A DNA stretch of 64,000 nt from JANJUB01 sp031386985 (GCA_031386985.1 JANNCV010000020.1:1-64000), one strand, 5' to 3'. Numbered from the stretch's first letter, positions 32,426 through 41,079 are shown. Numbers and translations are program-made. Notes: generated by a model from the sequence alone, not told the origin.

Positions 32426-34483
32426 TCAATAATGCCAGTCTACGTTTGCCGCAAGCTTCGCGTGCTTCTGGATAAAATCGCGCCTCGGCTCGACCTTATC
32501 CCCCATCAACCGCGAGAACATTTGCTCGATTTCCATCTCGAACTCGTGGTTCAAAATAACTTGCACCAGGCGTCGCTTTGCCGGGTCCATTGTCGTTTCT
32601 TCTAGGTCTTCGGCGTTCATTTCGCCTAGACCCTTAAATCGGGTTACTTGGGGGTCCTTCTTTTTGCGATGGGTCTTGATTAGCTCATCGCGCTCAGCTT
32701 CATCTTTGGCGTAATAGCGGTCATTGTTGCCGAACTTTACAACATAGAGCGGGGGCTGGGCCAAATAGATATATCCACCTTCCATGAGCGGCTTCATGTA
32801 ACGATAGAAGAACGTGAGGAGGAGCGTTCGGATGTGCTCGCCGTCCACGTCGGCATCCGTCATGATAATCACCTTGTGATAACGGAGCTTGGTGAGATCA
32901 AAGTTTGCCGATTCCTTTTTCTTGCCGTTGCCGTTCTCCTCTTCCTCATCATCCGATCGGCGGCTGAGTTGGAGGTCAATCCCCGCTCCGAGAGCTTGGA
33001 TCATGGACTTGATTTCTTCGTTATCAAGGGCTTTATCAATGCGGGCTCGCTCGACGTTCAAAATCTTTCCACGGAGCGGCAAAACGGCTTGCGTATTTCG
33101 GTCTCTCGCACCCTTGGCGGAACCGCCGGCCGAATCGCCTTCAACTAGGAATATCTCGCACTGAGTCGCATCTTTTGAAATGCAGTCTTGAAGCTTGCCC
33201 GGCAAACCCCAGTTATCCATCGAGTTCGAACGGCGCACGTTCTCTGCCGCTTTTCGAGCGGCTTCTCGGGCTCTTTGAGCAGTTTGTGACCGCTCAACAA
33301 TGAGCTTGCCAACGCGAGGATTTTCCTCCAGGAACGTCGTCAAACCATCGCCAACGAGTGAGTTCACAATTCCCTGAACTTCCGGTGTTACGAGCTTCAC
33401 TTTGTCTTGGGAGTTGTATTGCGGATTCTCAAGTCGCAGCGAGATAACGGCGGTCAATCCTTCACTAACATCGTCGTTGGTCAGGTTCGCATCCTTTTCC
33501 TTCAGGATGTTCATCTTTCGGCCGTAACTATTGATAACGCGGGTCATGGCTTGGCCAAAACCAGAAACGTGGGTTCCGCCGTCGGGCTGGTGAATATTGT
33601 TCGAAAACGCCAGGATCGTGAAGTTATAACCGTCGTGATATTGCATCGCGACTTCGATCTCGTATGTCTCGCGAACGCGCTTGAAATAAACCGTGCTGTG
33701 CAGCGAAATCTTGGCGTCGTTGATGTCCTCAACAAGCTGCGGAATGCCCCGGCTGTAGTGATACAACTCGCTCTGCTCTGGATCGGGCTCATAGATAAAA
33801 TCGAACGTAACTTTTGGGTTCAAATAGGCAAGTTCACGAAGGCGGGTCTTGAAGATATGAACGTCGTAACGCGTATCCGAGAGAACGGTATCATCCGCAA
33901 ACCAGCGCGTGTAAGTTCCCGTTTCGGTCGAATCCGCAATTGCCTTTACTGGGTTTTGGGGAATGCCTTTTTCGTAGCGTTGGAACCAAACTTTGCCTTC
34001 GCGTCGAACTTCAACTTCGCACCAACTTGAGAGCGCATTGGTACAAGAAACGCCGACTCCGTGCAACCCACCCGATGCCTTGTAGCCGCCGCCTTCGCCA
34101 AATTTTCCACCAGCGTGGAGTACGGTCATAACGACCTGGAGGGCCGAAACCCCCATTTTCTTGTGAATACCAACCGGGATGCCGCGCCCGTTATCGCGCA
34201 CGCTCACCGAGTTATCGTCATGAATCGTGACGGTTATCGTGTCGCAATACCCAGCAAGAGCCTCGTCAACCGAGTTGTCCAAGGCCTCTTTGAACATGTG
34301 GTGCAGACCCTTCTTGCCGTTGTCGCCAACGTACATTCCGGGGCGCTTTCGAACGGCCTCAAGCCCTTCCAGAACCTGAATGCTGTTCTCGTCATACGAT
34401 CCCTCGAACTGCCCATAAATTTCCTCAGGGAGTTCGCTGTCTAGGGGTTCATTGGGTAGGTTCTGTTCTTCGTTGTCGGACAT
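32426..34483 (-). CDS. gyrB: DNA gyrase subunit B
   Basis: ATPase subunit of the type II topoisomerase that introduces negative supercoils. 685 residues. GHKL ATPase motifs: EALDNSVDEALAG (Mg/ATP Asn), DNGRGIPV, and the ATP lid YKASGGLHGVGVSCTNALS. Transducer region, then Toprim with EGDSAGGSAKGARDR and IIMTDADVDGEHIRTLL, and the C-terminal MEGGYIYLAQPPLY and RFKGLGEMN segments. An acidic 30-residue leader precedes the usual start of homology (SIQVLEGLEAVRKRPGMY), and an acidic insert DDEEEENGNGKKK lies between the two Toprim motifs. parE is the alternative, but motifs favour gyrB. gyrA is not adjacent. Confidence 0.94.
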   Translation of the reverse strand: MSDNEEQNLPNEPLDSELPEEIYGQFEGSYDENSIQVLEGLEAVRKRPGMYVGDNGKKGLHHMFKEALDNSVDEALAGYCDTITVTIHDDNSVSVRDNGRGIPVGIHKKMGVSALQVVMTVLHAGGKFGEGGGYKASGGLHGVGVSCTNALSSWCEVEVRREGKVWFQRYEKGIPQNPVKAIADSTETGTYTRWFADDTVLSDTRYDVHIFKTRLRELAYLNPKVTFDFIYEPDPEQSELYHYSRGIPQLVEDINDAKISLHSTVYFKRVRETYEIEVAMQYHDGYNFTILAFSNNIHQPDGGTHVSGFGQAMTRVINSYGRKMNILKEKDANLTNDDVSEGLTAVISLRLENPQYNSQDKVKLVTPEVQGIVNSLVGDGLTTFLEENPRVGKLIVERSQTAQRAREAARKAAENVRRSNSMDNWGLPGKLQDCISKDATQCEIFLVEGDSAGGSAKGARDRNTQAVLPLRGKILNVERARIDKALDNEEIKSMIQALGAGIDLQLSRRSDDEEEENGNGKKKESANFDLTKLRYHKVIIMTDADVDGEHIRTLLLTFFYRYMKPLMEGGYIYLAQPPLYVVKFGNNDRYYAKDEAERDELIKTHRKKKDPQVTRFKGLGEMNAEDLEETTMDPAKRRLVQVILNHEFEMEIEQMFSRLMGDKVEPRRDFIQKHAKLAANVDWHY

Positions 34484-34520
34484 GGTAATAGAGACGATCC
34501 AAAGGGAATTTTGAACCTAG

Positions 34521-34526
34521 ATTGTA
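34521..34526 (-). promoter_or_regulatory. Candidate -10 box of gyrB
   Basis: TACAAT on the minus strand, 37 bases before the gyrB ATG, within CAGGTACAATC, an 11-mer shared exactly with the rpsZ promoter. No strong -35 is visible. Confidence 0.4.
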
Positions 34527-34568
34527 CCTGCGGATCGGTGGTTTTTGCCGGCTCGAGCCCGACCTGCC

Positions 34569-35255
34569 TTAGGGTTCCACGAACGAGTTGATCCGCTCGA
34601 CGACAATACTTGATCGGCCCTGATCCACGTGGGCTTCGATTCCCTCGACCCAGTAAGGTTGGCCCATTAGCATTGTGAATCGCAGTCTGAGATACTCGCA
34701 AATGGCAGGTTCGGCTACTAGTACGTCTTGCCCGATGCTCTCTCGCCCATCTAAGATCGTCACCACGTCCTCGAAGTCGCGGCTGGCAAACATGTCGCCG
34801 TTGCCTTCTCTTGCTGGAGAGTCAAACGCTTCGAGCTTAGTGGCCATAAAGCATGCCGACGTAATCAAATTGATCTTGGCACCGTTCTCAAGAGTGTAGG
34901 GATCCGCGCCGCGGATGGCTGCTGGATACCAGCGATTTGCAAAGCCGAGAATATTGGGGTCCGTAGGCATGACATCAAGAATGATGAGACCATTGATGTA
35001 CCTGCAAATGGGGCCCTCCATAGCATTCTTAAACCCGCGATCCAGAAGTTGCTTTTCAAATTTGTAAAACTCTACAAGCGAGGCCATTTCGATCACGACG
35101 TCAACGTCTGTTGTTGCGCGCGGCGAGCGTGCCGCGGGGTCAGTTATGAGTAGGGGAACAACAGCTCCGCCAAGGAAAGTTACCTGAGCGCAAAGATCAC
35201 CGAGGCATTTGGCCGCACCGACAATGAGTTCGATTGGAGGCTGCGGATGGCTCAT
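34569..35255 (-). CDS. AbiEii-like nucleotidyltransferase (probable toxin of a two-gene module)
   Basis: 228 residues, with the minimal nucleotidyltransferase pattern: FLGGAVVPLLI (the G(G/S) helix), then SPRATTDVDVVIEM where the DxD pair binds metal, a third strand LDVMPTDPNILGF, and the AbiEii-like KLEAFDSPAREGNGDMFASRDFEDVVTILDGR stretch with the conserved Lys, Arg and Asp. Such proteins transfer NMP to RNA or protein targets and act as toxins in type IV-like systems; that role is inferred here. Its start overlaps the stop of the winged-helix gene (ATGA), with that gene first, as in antitoxin-toxin operons. Confidence 0.7.
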   Translation of the reverse strand: MSHPQPPIELIVGAAKCLGDLCAQVTFLGGAVVPLLITDPAARSPRATTDVDVVIEMASLVEFYKFEKQLLDRGFKNAMEGPICRYINGLIILDVMPTDPNILGFANRWYPAAIRGADPYTLENGAKINLITSACFMATKLEAFDSPAREGNGDMFASRDFEDVVTILDGRESIGQDVLVAEPAICEYLRLRFTMLMGQPYWVEGIEAHVDQGRSSIVVERINSFVEP

Positions 35256-35761
35256 GGGCGGTGCAGACGTAGGTGAAGCTGTTTTTCGGCGAGTTTGCTC
35301 TCTCTTGCTCCACCCTCCCTTAACACATCTACTAATGCGAGTAATTCGTAGAGGAGCGGATCTTGCCTCGCTGCCTTTGGTGCGGCCGGATACAAAGGCT
35401 CAAAAGATACCCCACGAACCTCGCCGAAGGGGTCGGGCCATACGGGGATCATCTCATCGCTCGCTGCAAGCTGGTCTCGAAGTGGTGGTCCCGCCCACGA
35501 GGTAGGCATGCCCCGAGCTTCGCCACCCCGCTTGGGCGCTAGGAAGTAGCGCGCACCGTGAACCAGGGCTTCTTCTAGTTGCGTACGGTTCACCGTTTTG
35601 CGCGCAGGATTGTAAAGCTTAAGGGCTTCACAAGTCTTCATGGCCCGATTCACGGAAGATTGGCTCATGAAAAGTTCGTTTGCAATATCCCTTTGCGTCC
35701 ATGGCTGGCTTCCCTTGGCGCAGATTTTCAGCAAGACAACGAGGTCTAACGGTGCGAGCAT
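35252..35761 (-). CDS. Winged-helix DNA-binding protein, probable antitoxin/repressor
   Basis: 169 residues. Residues about 5-60 are a MarR/Rrf2-like winged helix (LDLVVLLKICAKGSQPWTQRDIANELFMSQSSVNRAMKTCEALKLYNP). The C-terminal 100 residues contain a Pro/Trp-rich conserved-looking stretch (RYFLAPKRGGEARGMPTSWAGPPL...VWPDPFGEVRGVSFEPLYPAAPKAARQDPLLYELLALVDVLREG) that I remember from proteins paired with nucleotidyltransferases. TACACT ends six bases before the ATG (leaderless), and a 12-bp imperfect palindrome lies directly upstream at 35778-35808, so autorepression is likely. Confidence 0.7.
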   Translation of the reverse strand: MLAPLDLVVLLKICAKGSQPWTQRDIANELFMSQSSVNRAMKTCEALKLYNPARKTVNRTQLEEALVHGARYFLAPKRGGEARGMPTSWAGPPLRDQLAASDEMIPVWPDPFGEVRGVSFEPLYPAAPKAARQDPLLYELLALVDVLREGGARESKLAEKQLHLRLHRP

Positions 35762-35777
35762 GTGGCCAGTGTACCGT

Positions 35778-35808
35778 GATCCATGATCCAGAATCGGGAT
35801 CGTGGATC
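35778..35808. promoter_or_regulatory. Imperfect palindrome with four GATC sites upstream of the winged-helix/nucleotidyltransferase operon
   Basis: GATCCATGATCC (35778-35789) and GGATCGTGGATC (35797-35808) are complementary except at one position, with a 7-base centre. The four GATC tetramers begin at 35778, 35785, 35798 and 35805 (spacings 7, 13, 7). The element covers the -35 region, just upstream of the TACACT -10 (complement of 35768-35773). Confidence 0.6.
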
Positions 35809-35815
35809 AAATGCA

Positions 35816-36970
35816 CTACTCCCCTAAGCTCGCCCGTGCCGCATTCACCACCCGGACACTGGTTTGCGGCCCGTAGAGCGTGAGCATCGCTTCGTAGCCG
35901 CCCAGCCAGTAGTTCGTTGGGTCAACGATATAGCCGATCCAACCATTCACGTGACTGATCGGCACTACCCAGGGTGACCCTGCTGAAATTTGGCGCCCCA
36001 CGTGAGATGTGGGTTCTCCAGGAACGCCGACCAGTTTCAATTTCCCCAGACCGAGCGTGACGATGCTCGCCTCGGGAGGGGCGAACTTATCAATTAGCCG
36101 TTTCGCAATCACCTTGGGAACGCCGTTTGTGTTGGCGAATTCTGGATGCAATTCCTGGGTTTCGAGCTTGATACTAGCGGTTGTTAGCCGCATTGTGAGG
36201 GCCAAATCAACTTTGTCAGCTCGCATTGACGCAGCTTGAAATCGCGTCACGAACTGGCTTATCTTAAGAGCCCCCGATGGCCCATCAAGCGCGGGTGACA
36301 CATCGCCAATCGCGCCCGGCAAGACCAATCCTCCTGCCTTCGCCATCAAAGCCCCCGGCCAATCGCCGCTGGTTTGGTTGCGCGCATCATCCCAAGTTGT
36401 GGCGTGCGCGGCGAAGACCGTAAACAGCGGTCGTTTATTGGCTAACACTTGGGTCGCCGCAGGATTAGGATAACCATAAGGAGTGCGGCTACGGTTGAGT
36501 TTGGGCTCAAACTGGATTGCTTGCAATGTCTGGATAACCTCTCGCTTTGCGGATACTGCGTTCTTAACAGAAAGTGATATCCGGTCTGCGTACCAGGTGA
36601 GCCACTTTTCCCGATAGCTCCCAATTCCAGGGATCGCGATCGTCATCCGATCATTGAGAATCTGGCTATCCGGAGCGCAATGGGTGTGAGTCGCCACCAT
36701 GAACAGCTTAATGTCGGCGGGGATTCGAGCTTGCACTTCTCGAACAAGGCTCTCCGGCACTGTTAACATCTCCAAGCTAACTACCGCGACCTTTAGCTTG
36801 CCTTGCGAGAGCAATGCTACCCGGCTATAGAGAGTTTCGCCCCCAAGATCGCTTTGTTTTCCGCCCCGTTTTGTGTATCCGCCAAGGGGGAGCTGCTCCG
36901 GTGGGGTCAAGTCCAGCTTCGCCATTTGGAGGGTTAGCGCCGCCGGCAGTAAGCCAAGAATGGAAGTCAC
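35816..36970 (-). CDS. Secreted neutral/alkaline ceramidase-like hydrolase
   Basis: 384 residues from a GTG at 36970. The N-terminal MTSILGLLPAALTLQ is a weak signal. The rest resembles the N-terminal domain of the neutral ceramidase family: LDLTPPEQLPLGGYTKRGG, KVAVVSLEMLTVP, the zinc-site-like VATHTHCAPDSQ, GDWPGALMAKAG...GAIGDVSPALDG and PGEPTSHVGRQ, then SHVNGWIGYIVDPTNYWLGGYEA. The true substrate may be an amide of another lipid or a sugar. TAACCT ends six bases before the GTG, overlapping the -10 box of the divergent acyl-CoA dehydrogenase-like gene. Confidence 0.7.
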   Translation of the reverse strand: MTSILGLLPAALTLQMAKLDLTPPEQLPLGGYTKRGGKQSDLGGETLYSRVALLSQGKLKVAVVSLEMLTVPESLVREVQARIPADIKLFMVATHTHCAPDSQILNDRMTIAIPGIGSYREKWLTWYADRISLSVKNAVSAKREVIQTLQAIQFEPKLNRSRTPYGYPNPAATQVLANKRPLFTVFAAHATTWDDARNQTSGDWPGALMAKAGGLVLPGAIGDVSPALDGPSGALKISQFVTRFQAASMRADKVDLALTMRLTTASIKLETQELHPEFANTNGVPKVIAKRLIDKFAPPEASIVTLGLGKLKLVGVPGEPTSHVGRQISAGSPWVVPISHVNGWIGYIVDPTNYWLGGYEAMLTLYGPQTSVRVVNAARASLGE

Positions 36971-36976
36971 TCCATA

Positions 36977-36986
36977 AGGTTACAAT
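36977..36986. promoter_or_regulatory. Overlapping divergent -10 boxes
   Basis: TAACCT on the minus strand (complement of 36977-36982) is six bases from the GTG at 36970; TACAAT on the plus strand (36981-36986) is seven bases from the ATG at 36994. The two boxes share two bases, so both genes would be leaderless and RNA polymerase could serve only one direction at a time. Confidence 0.55.
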
Positions 36987-36993
36987 TTGAGTG

Positions 36994-38061
36994 ATGCCTA
37001 GTGCGCCTGAAATCCTCAAGATTGCCGAAGATTTTCTGCTAAATGAAGTCCGGCCCCGCAGCCAAGATATTGATCGCGACCCAGCATCGCTCCGATGGGC
37101 CTTAGATGGGCTTGCCGATCGAGGTTTGCTTGGCCTCAAAATTGCGCATGAGTGGGGAGGCCCGGGCCTTTCCGAGCCCGATTTCAGGAAATTTCAGGAA
37201 CTGGTTGCCCGGGCTTCGGGCTCGCTCGCATTCCTCCAAACTCAGCACCAGAGCGCCGCTTCGCTCATTTCGAAGTCAGACAACCAAGGCTTGCAGGCTA
37301 CTTACTTACCGAAAATGGCGAATGGTAAGAAGCGGCTTGGAATAGGCTTTAGCCAATTGCGCCGACCAGGCCCCCCGATGATGAATGCGGAGCCCTTTTC
37401 GGGCGGTTATTCTTTGAGTGGAGCGGTGCCCTGGATCACCGGCCTCAGTTTTTTTGAGGAGTTCGTGGTTGGGGCGACCTTGCCTTCGGGTGAGGCCATT
37501 TTTGGCGTTGTGCCCTTCGCGGATCAGCCGCAGATTAAGCTCAGCGAAGTGATGAAACTGTGTGCGATGGAATCCGCTCAGACCGTTTCCGGCGAGTTCT
37601 CCACCCTTTTTCTTGACGAACGGAAAGTGCTGTTTATCAAGCCCTCAAGTTGGATTGCCAACAACGACACGATAAACATCACATTACAGGGCCACTTCGC
37701 ACTGGGTTGCGCCCAGGCGGGAATTGACATTGTTCGACAAGCTCACGAGCGAAAGCCCCTCGATTTCATTTTAACCGCCGCCGATCAACTTCAGAGCGAA
37801 CTTGAGAATTGTCGCATCGCCGCAGTTAAATCTCAAGGCCAAGCCGAGTCAACGCAGGAGCGCCTCGAGATTCGAGCTTGGGCGATAGAACTCGCAGTCC
37901 GATGTGCTCATGCCGCCATCACGGCCTCAAGCGGAGCCGCCAACAGCCTCACCCACCCGGCTCAGCGAGTTTATCGCGAGGCTTTGGTGTATACAGTTTC
38001 GGCTCAGACCGGCCCAATCATGCAAACCACTCTGGAGCGGCTCATCAAGCAGAAGGGCTGA
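36994..38061 (+). CDS. Acyl-CoA dehydrogenase-like flavoprotein
   Basis: 355 residues of the acyl-CoA dehydrogenase fold: a helical N-terminal domain (LLNEVRPRSQDIDRDPASLRWALDGLADRGLLGLKIAHEWGGPGLS), a middle beta domain (LGIGFSQLRRPGPPMMNAEPFSGGYSLSGAVPWITGLSFFEEFVVGA) and a helical C-terminal domain. The usual catalytic glutamate region and strict FAD motifs are not obvious, and the family is normally about 380 residues, so it could act on a non-CoA substrate. The ATG at 36994 follows TACAAT by seven bases; a GTG three bases earlier is possible. Confidence 0.75.
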   Translation: MPSAPEILKIAEDFLLNEVRPRSQDIDRDPASLRWALDGLADRGLLGLKIAHEWGGPGLSEPDFRKFQELVARASGSLAFLQTQHQSAASLISKSDNQGLQATYLPKMANGKKRLGIGFSQLRRPGPPMMNAEPFSGGYSLSGAVPWITGLSFFEEFVVGATLPSGEAIFGVVPFADQPQIKLSEVMKLCAMESAQTVSGEFSTLFLDERKVLFIKPSSWIANNDTINITLQGHFALGCAQAGIDIVRQAHERKPLDFILTAADQLQSELENCRIAAVKSQGQAESTQERLEIRAWAIELAVRCAHAAITASSGAANSLTHPAQRVYREALVYTVSAQTGPIMQTTLERLIKQKG

Positions 38062-38142
38062 ATTCTGCCCAGCTTGACAGATTTTCCAAGCCAGAACATT
38101 GGGTGCGTTGAACTATTCATACCGGGTAACGTTCACAGTGAC

Positions 38143-38889
38143 ATGCTCGCTTTGCTCTTGATCGTCTCCCAAGTTACGCCCAACCCGGTTGATCTGAAAA
38201 TCAAGGTTGGCGATGCCGAGAGGTCGGCGATTGTTTATCGGTCGAATTCAACCAAGCCCGCCCCGGTTGTGTTTGTATTTCACGGCTTTACGGGCAATGC
38301 CAAACACGCGGCGGCGGCATACAAGCTACACGAAGCTTGGCCCGAGGCGACGGTTGTGTATCCGCAGGGACTGGAAGTCGAGTTACTTGGTCGCAAAGCT
38401 CCGGGCTGGCAAATCGCGCCAAAGATGCAAGACGACCGCGATGTGAAGTTCTTTGATGCCTTGCTTTCGCGCGTCAACAAGGATCAAAATGCAAATGCCA
38501 AGCAAGTTTTTACCTGCGGAATGTCAAACGGAGCGATCTTCTCGTACGTGCTTTTGGCAGAGCGCTCCGGTGATTTGGCCGGGGCCGCACCGGTGGCAGG
38601 TTACGCTGCCCCGGCTTTTCGAAACGCACCCGCTAGGCCGATTCTCATCATCCATGGAAAAGGTGATACCCTGCTCCCCATTTCGCTTGCAGAGCGGAGT
38701 TTTGAGTTGGCAAAGACCAACAACGGGGTCACAGAGAAGGGCATAGAGTGGATTCCTGGATACACGATCTATCAAGGGAGTAAGGGGAATAGCGTGATCT
38801 ATCATGAGCATCCAGGCGGGCACATCTGGCCCAATGATGCCACGAGTTCAATTGTGAAATTCTTCAAGCGGTTGACGGGCAGTGAGTAG
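38143..38889 (+). CDS. Secreted polyhydroxybutyrate-depolymerase/feruloyl-esterase-like hydrolase
   Basis: 248 residues. The start at 38143 gives a short export signal (MLALLLIVSQ); longer in-frame sequence upstream has no signal. Alpha/beta-hydrolase features: oxyanion VVFVFHGFTGNA, nucleophile GMSNG in FTCGMSNGAIFSYVL, acid in IIHGKGDTLLPI and catalytic His in HPGGHIWPND. This is the LpqC/CE1-like esterase family acting on polyesters or on feruloyl or acetyl groups. Confidence 0.82.
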   Translation: MLALLLIVSQVTPNPVDLKIKVGDAERSAIVYRSNSTKPAPVVFVFHGFTGNAKHAAAAYKLHEAWPEATVVYPQGLEVELLGRKAPGWQIAPKMQDDRDVKFFDALLSRVNKDQNANAKQVFTCGMSNGAIFSYVLLAERSGDLAGAAPVAGYAAPAFRNAPARPILIIHGKGDTLLPISLAERSFELAKTNNGVTEKGIEWIPGYTIYQGSKGNSVIYHEHPGGHIWPNDATSSIVKFFKRLTGSE

Positions 38890-38923
38890 CGGAATCACCC
38901 GGTCCCCGATACCCAAATCCCGC

Positions 38924-40144
38924 CTATTGACCGGTGAGCCGCCGCATTTCACTCTCCGCCCACGCCATGATATCCTCCGGTGATGTGCTTTTATCAAACG
39001 ACCGAACCTCTCCCCAACTCACCGAAACCAACCTAAAGGCCGGGCGAGGGATGAATTTCCCGTAAGGCATGATGCGATTCGTGTTCTTTATTCCACAACA
39101 GATCACGGGGACGGCCGCCATTCGCACGATCAGCCCTGAGCCGGCTTTTAGCGGGATCAGTTCCCCCGTTTCGCTAAGCTCGCCTTCGGGGAAAATGCAA
39201 ACCACCTGACCCGCTTTCGCCGTTTCAGCCGCCCTCCTTAGGGACGTACGATCGGGGGCTCCTCGCGAAACCGGGAAAGCTCTGAACATTCGCAAGATAC
39301 GCCCCAAAATCGGCCAAGAAAAGAGTTCGCTTTTCGCCATAAAGTAAACAGGGCGGCGGCAGGCCATTTGGACGACAATTGGATCAACGTCAGCAAGGTG
39401 ATTTGAGAGAATAATAAGCCCACCCGTCCTAGGAACACGGTTTCGGTTCCGAACTGCGAACGGGCCGAGTAGCGTAAAAAGTGTCCATGTTAAGAGCCGA
39501 CAAAGAGGTAGCACGAGGAGCGGGACAAAGGGGCTCTGAAGTTGCACCCTGTTCGGGGCCTCGGGGGCTTTGGGGGGAGTCAAGGTGAGTCCCTTTAGGG
39601 CTTCGATATAGGCCCTGTGTTCACATTCAAGCACCCGATCCGCCAGCGACTCCGGAGTATCCTCAGGATTTACTGGGCACTCAATTTGAACCAGAATTCG
39701 GCCCTGATCGTAGTGTTCCGTGACAAGATGAACCGTTGCCCCCGTGACACTTTCTCGGGCGGCGAGCACGGCCTCGTGAACATGGTGTCCGTACATTCCT
39801 TTTCCGCCAAATTTAGGTAAAAGGGCCGGGTGAACGTTGAGAATTCGATCCGGAAACGCCGCCAATACCTCAGGAGGCAGCAGGCGCAAGAAGCCCGCTA
39901 AACATAAGCAATCGCACCCTTCGAGGGCCTTGAGCAAGGCCGGACCAAACTGCTCATCAAAGGGAACACCGACCGCCTTGGTTCCAAGCTCGATGGCGCG
40001 TCCGAGGGCCGGGGCATCCGGTGACGGAGCTACCACAACAACAACTTCCCCGTTCAAAGTGCCCGATCGGCAGGCCTCAATGATGTTGACCATGTTCGAG
40101 CCCCGGCCCTTTGTTCCAACCAAAACTCCGATGCGCAACTTCAA
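38924..40144 (-). CDS. Fusion of GAR formyltransferase (PurN) and 1-acylglycerol-3-phosphate acyltransferase (PlsC)
   Basis: One uninterrupted 406-residue frame. Residues 1-190 are phosphoribosylglycinamide formyltransferase: VGTKGRGSNMVNII, then NVHPALLPKFGG with catalytic Asn103 and His105, MYG...VHEAV, TGATVHLV and Asp146 in HYDQG. Residues about 205-406 are a PlsC-type acyltransferase: a hydrophobic entry helix (LLVLPLCRLLTWTLFTLLG), the NHLADVD motif (H249 x4 D254), the FPEGELSETG motif (318-327) and a VPVICCGI strand. One enzyme would serve purine synthesis and the other phospholipid synthesis; both active sites look intact. The start overlaps the NAD-kinase-like gene by four bases. Confidence 0.87.
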   Translation of the reverse strand: MKLRIGVLVGTKGRGSNMVNIIEACRSGTLNGEVVVVVAPSPDAPALGRAIELGTKAVGVPFDEQFGPALLKALEGCDCLCLAGFLRLLPPEVLAAFPDRILNVHPALLPKFGGKGMYGHHVHEAVLAARESVTGATVHLVTEHYDQGRILVQIECPVNPEDTPESLADRVLECEHRAYIEALKGLTLTPPKAPEAPNRVQLQSPFVPLLVLPLCRLLTWTLFTLLGPFAVRNRNRVPRTGGLIILSNHLADVDPIVVQMACRRPVYFMAKSELFSWPILGRILRMFRAFPVSRGAPDRTSLRRAAETAKAGQVVCIFPEGELSETGELIPLKAGSGLIVRMAAVPVICCGIKNTNRIMPYGKFIPRPAFRLVSVSWGEVRSFDKSTSPEDIMAWAESEMRRLTGQ

Positions 40145-41079
40145 ACTAAGCCCACCAACAACCGCGCCTTGCGATCACATACTTTGATAGTAGCGTCCGT
40201 TCCGGCATTGAATTCAATAAAGTCTGACTCAATTCCATCGCTAAAAATGACCCCGCCCGTTGGCATCAGCGACTTCAGATACAACGGCTGACTAGGCGTG
40301 ATGGTTCCGCTTACCAGAGTCGCCGCACTCGACTTTGAGGGAAACGGCTCGCGAACGTTGAACCGCAACTCGGGGCTATCCCAAGGGAAGCGGTGCTCAA
40401 TCGAGGTTGTCGAAGGCATCGCGATTCCGAGACCGCGAACAACTTCGCAAGCCCCTGTTACGATTGAGCTATACCAACCGGATGAGCCCACTCCGGTTGA
40501 GATGATTATTCCGCTTGAGGACTGCTCTTCGCCAGTAGCTCCTTGGCGGATTTGATAGCGTGCCGACCCATGTGAACGGGGGCCAACAAACAAGTCGTTG
40601 GCAGCTAGCAGGACCTGGCCGTTGTTTAGCTCGGCGGAAGCGAGGGTAACTCCGGAAGCCCGCATCCTGTTGCTCAGCCCGGCCGCTATTAGCGATTTCG
40701 CGCTGCTGACTCTGTGCATTGAAAGGACGCCAGCGATCTGGCTTGGATCGGGGTTGAAAGGCAAAATGGGTTGCTCCTGGAGGTATTTGGCGACATTAAT
40801 GACCAAGCCATCCTGCCCCAACGTTACGACGATGCAGTTTGGATCGAATGTATAGGTTGCGATGAACTGCTTATCAATTTCCGCAAGTCTAACATTCGCG
40901 GGAAAAGCCCGACGAACCTTCTGCAATGCGAGATGGTAAGTGTCGTGCGTGGCCTTGTACGCCGAAAAAGAGCCCCCCATGGACTCAACGTAGTATCGGG
41001 CTTGATCAACCGTTCCAAACCTCTCAACAAGTCCAGTAAGCTCCGTTTTTCGGGTTACAAGAACAGCGCGGTCCAGCAT
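40141..41079 (-). CDS. NAD kinase-like protein (ATP-NAD kinase superfamily)
   Basis: 312 residues. The central part carries NAD-kinase features: VVTLGQDGLVINVAKYL in place of GGDGT...A, RASGVTLASAELNNGQVLLAANDLFVGP (the NE-D region) and IISTGVGSSGWYSS, a variant of PTGSTAY. The GGDG motif is altered to LGQDG, so it may be an ATP-NAD kinase of divergent type or a relative with another substrate. It starts directly after the SPFH gene and overlaps the PurN-PlsC fusion. Confidence 0.72.
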   Translation of the reverse strand: MLDRAVLVTRKTELTGLVERFGTVDQARYYVESMGGSFSAYKATHDTYHLALQKVRRAFPANVRLAEIDKQFIATYTFDPNCIVVTLGQDGLVINVAKYLQEQPILPFNPDPSQIAGVLSMHRVSSAKSLIAAGLSNRMRASGVTLASAELNNGQVLLAANDLFVGPRSHGSARYQIRQGATGEEQSSSGIIISTGVGSSGWYSSIVTGACEVVRGLGIAMPSTTSIEHRFPWDSPELRFNVREPFPSKSSAATLVSGTITPSQPLYLKSLMPTGGVIFSDGIESDFIEFNAGTDATIKVCDRKARLLVGLV

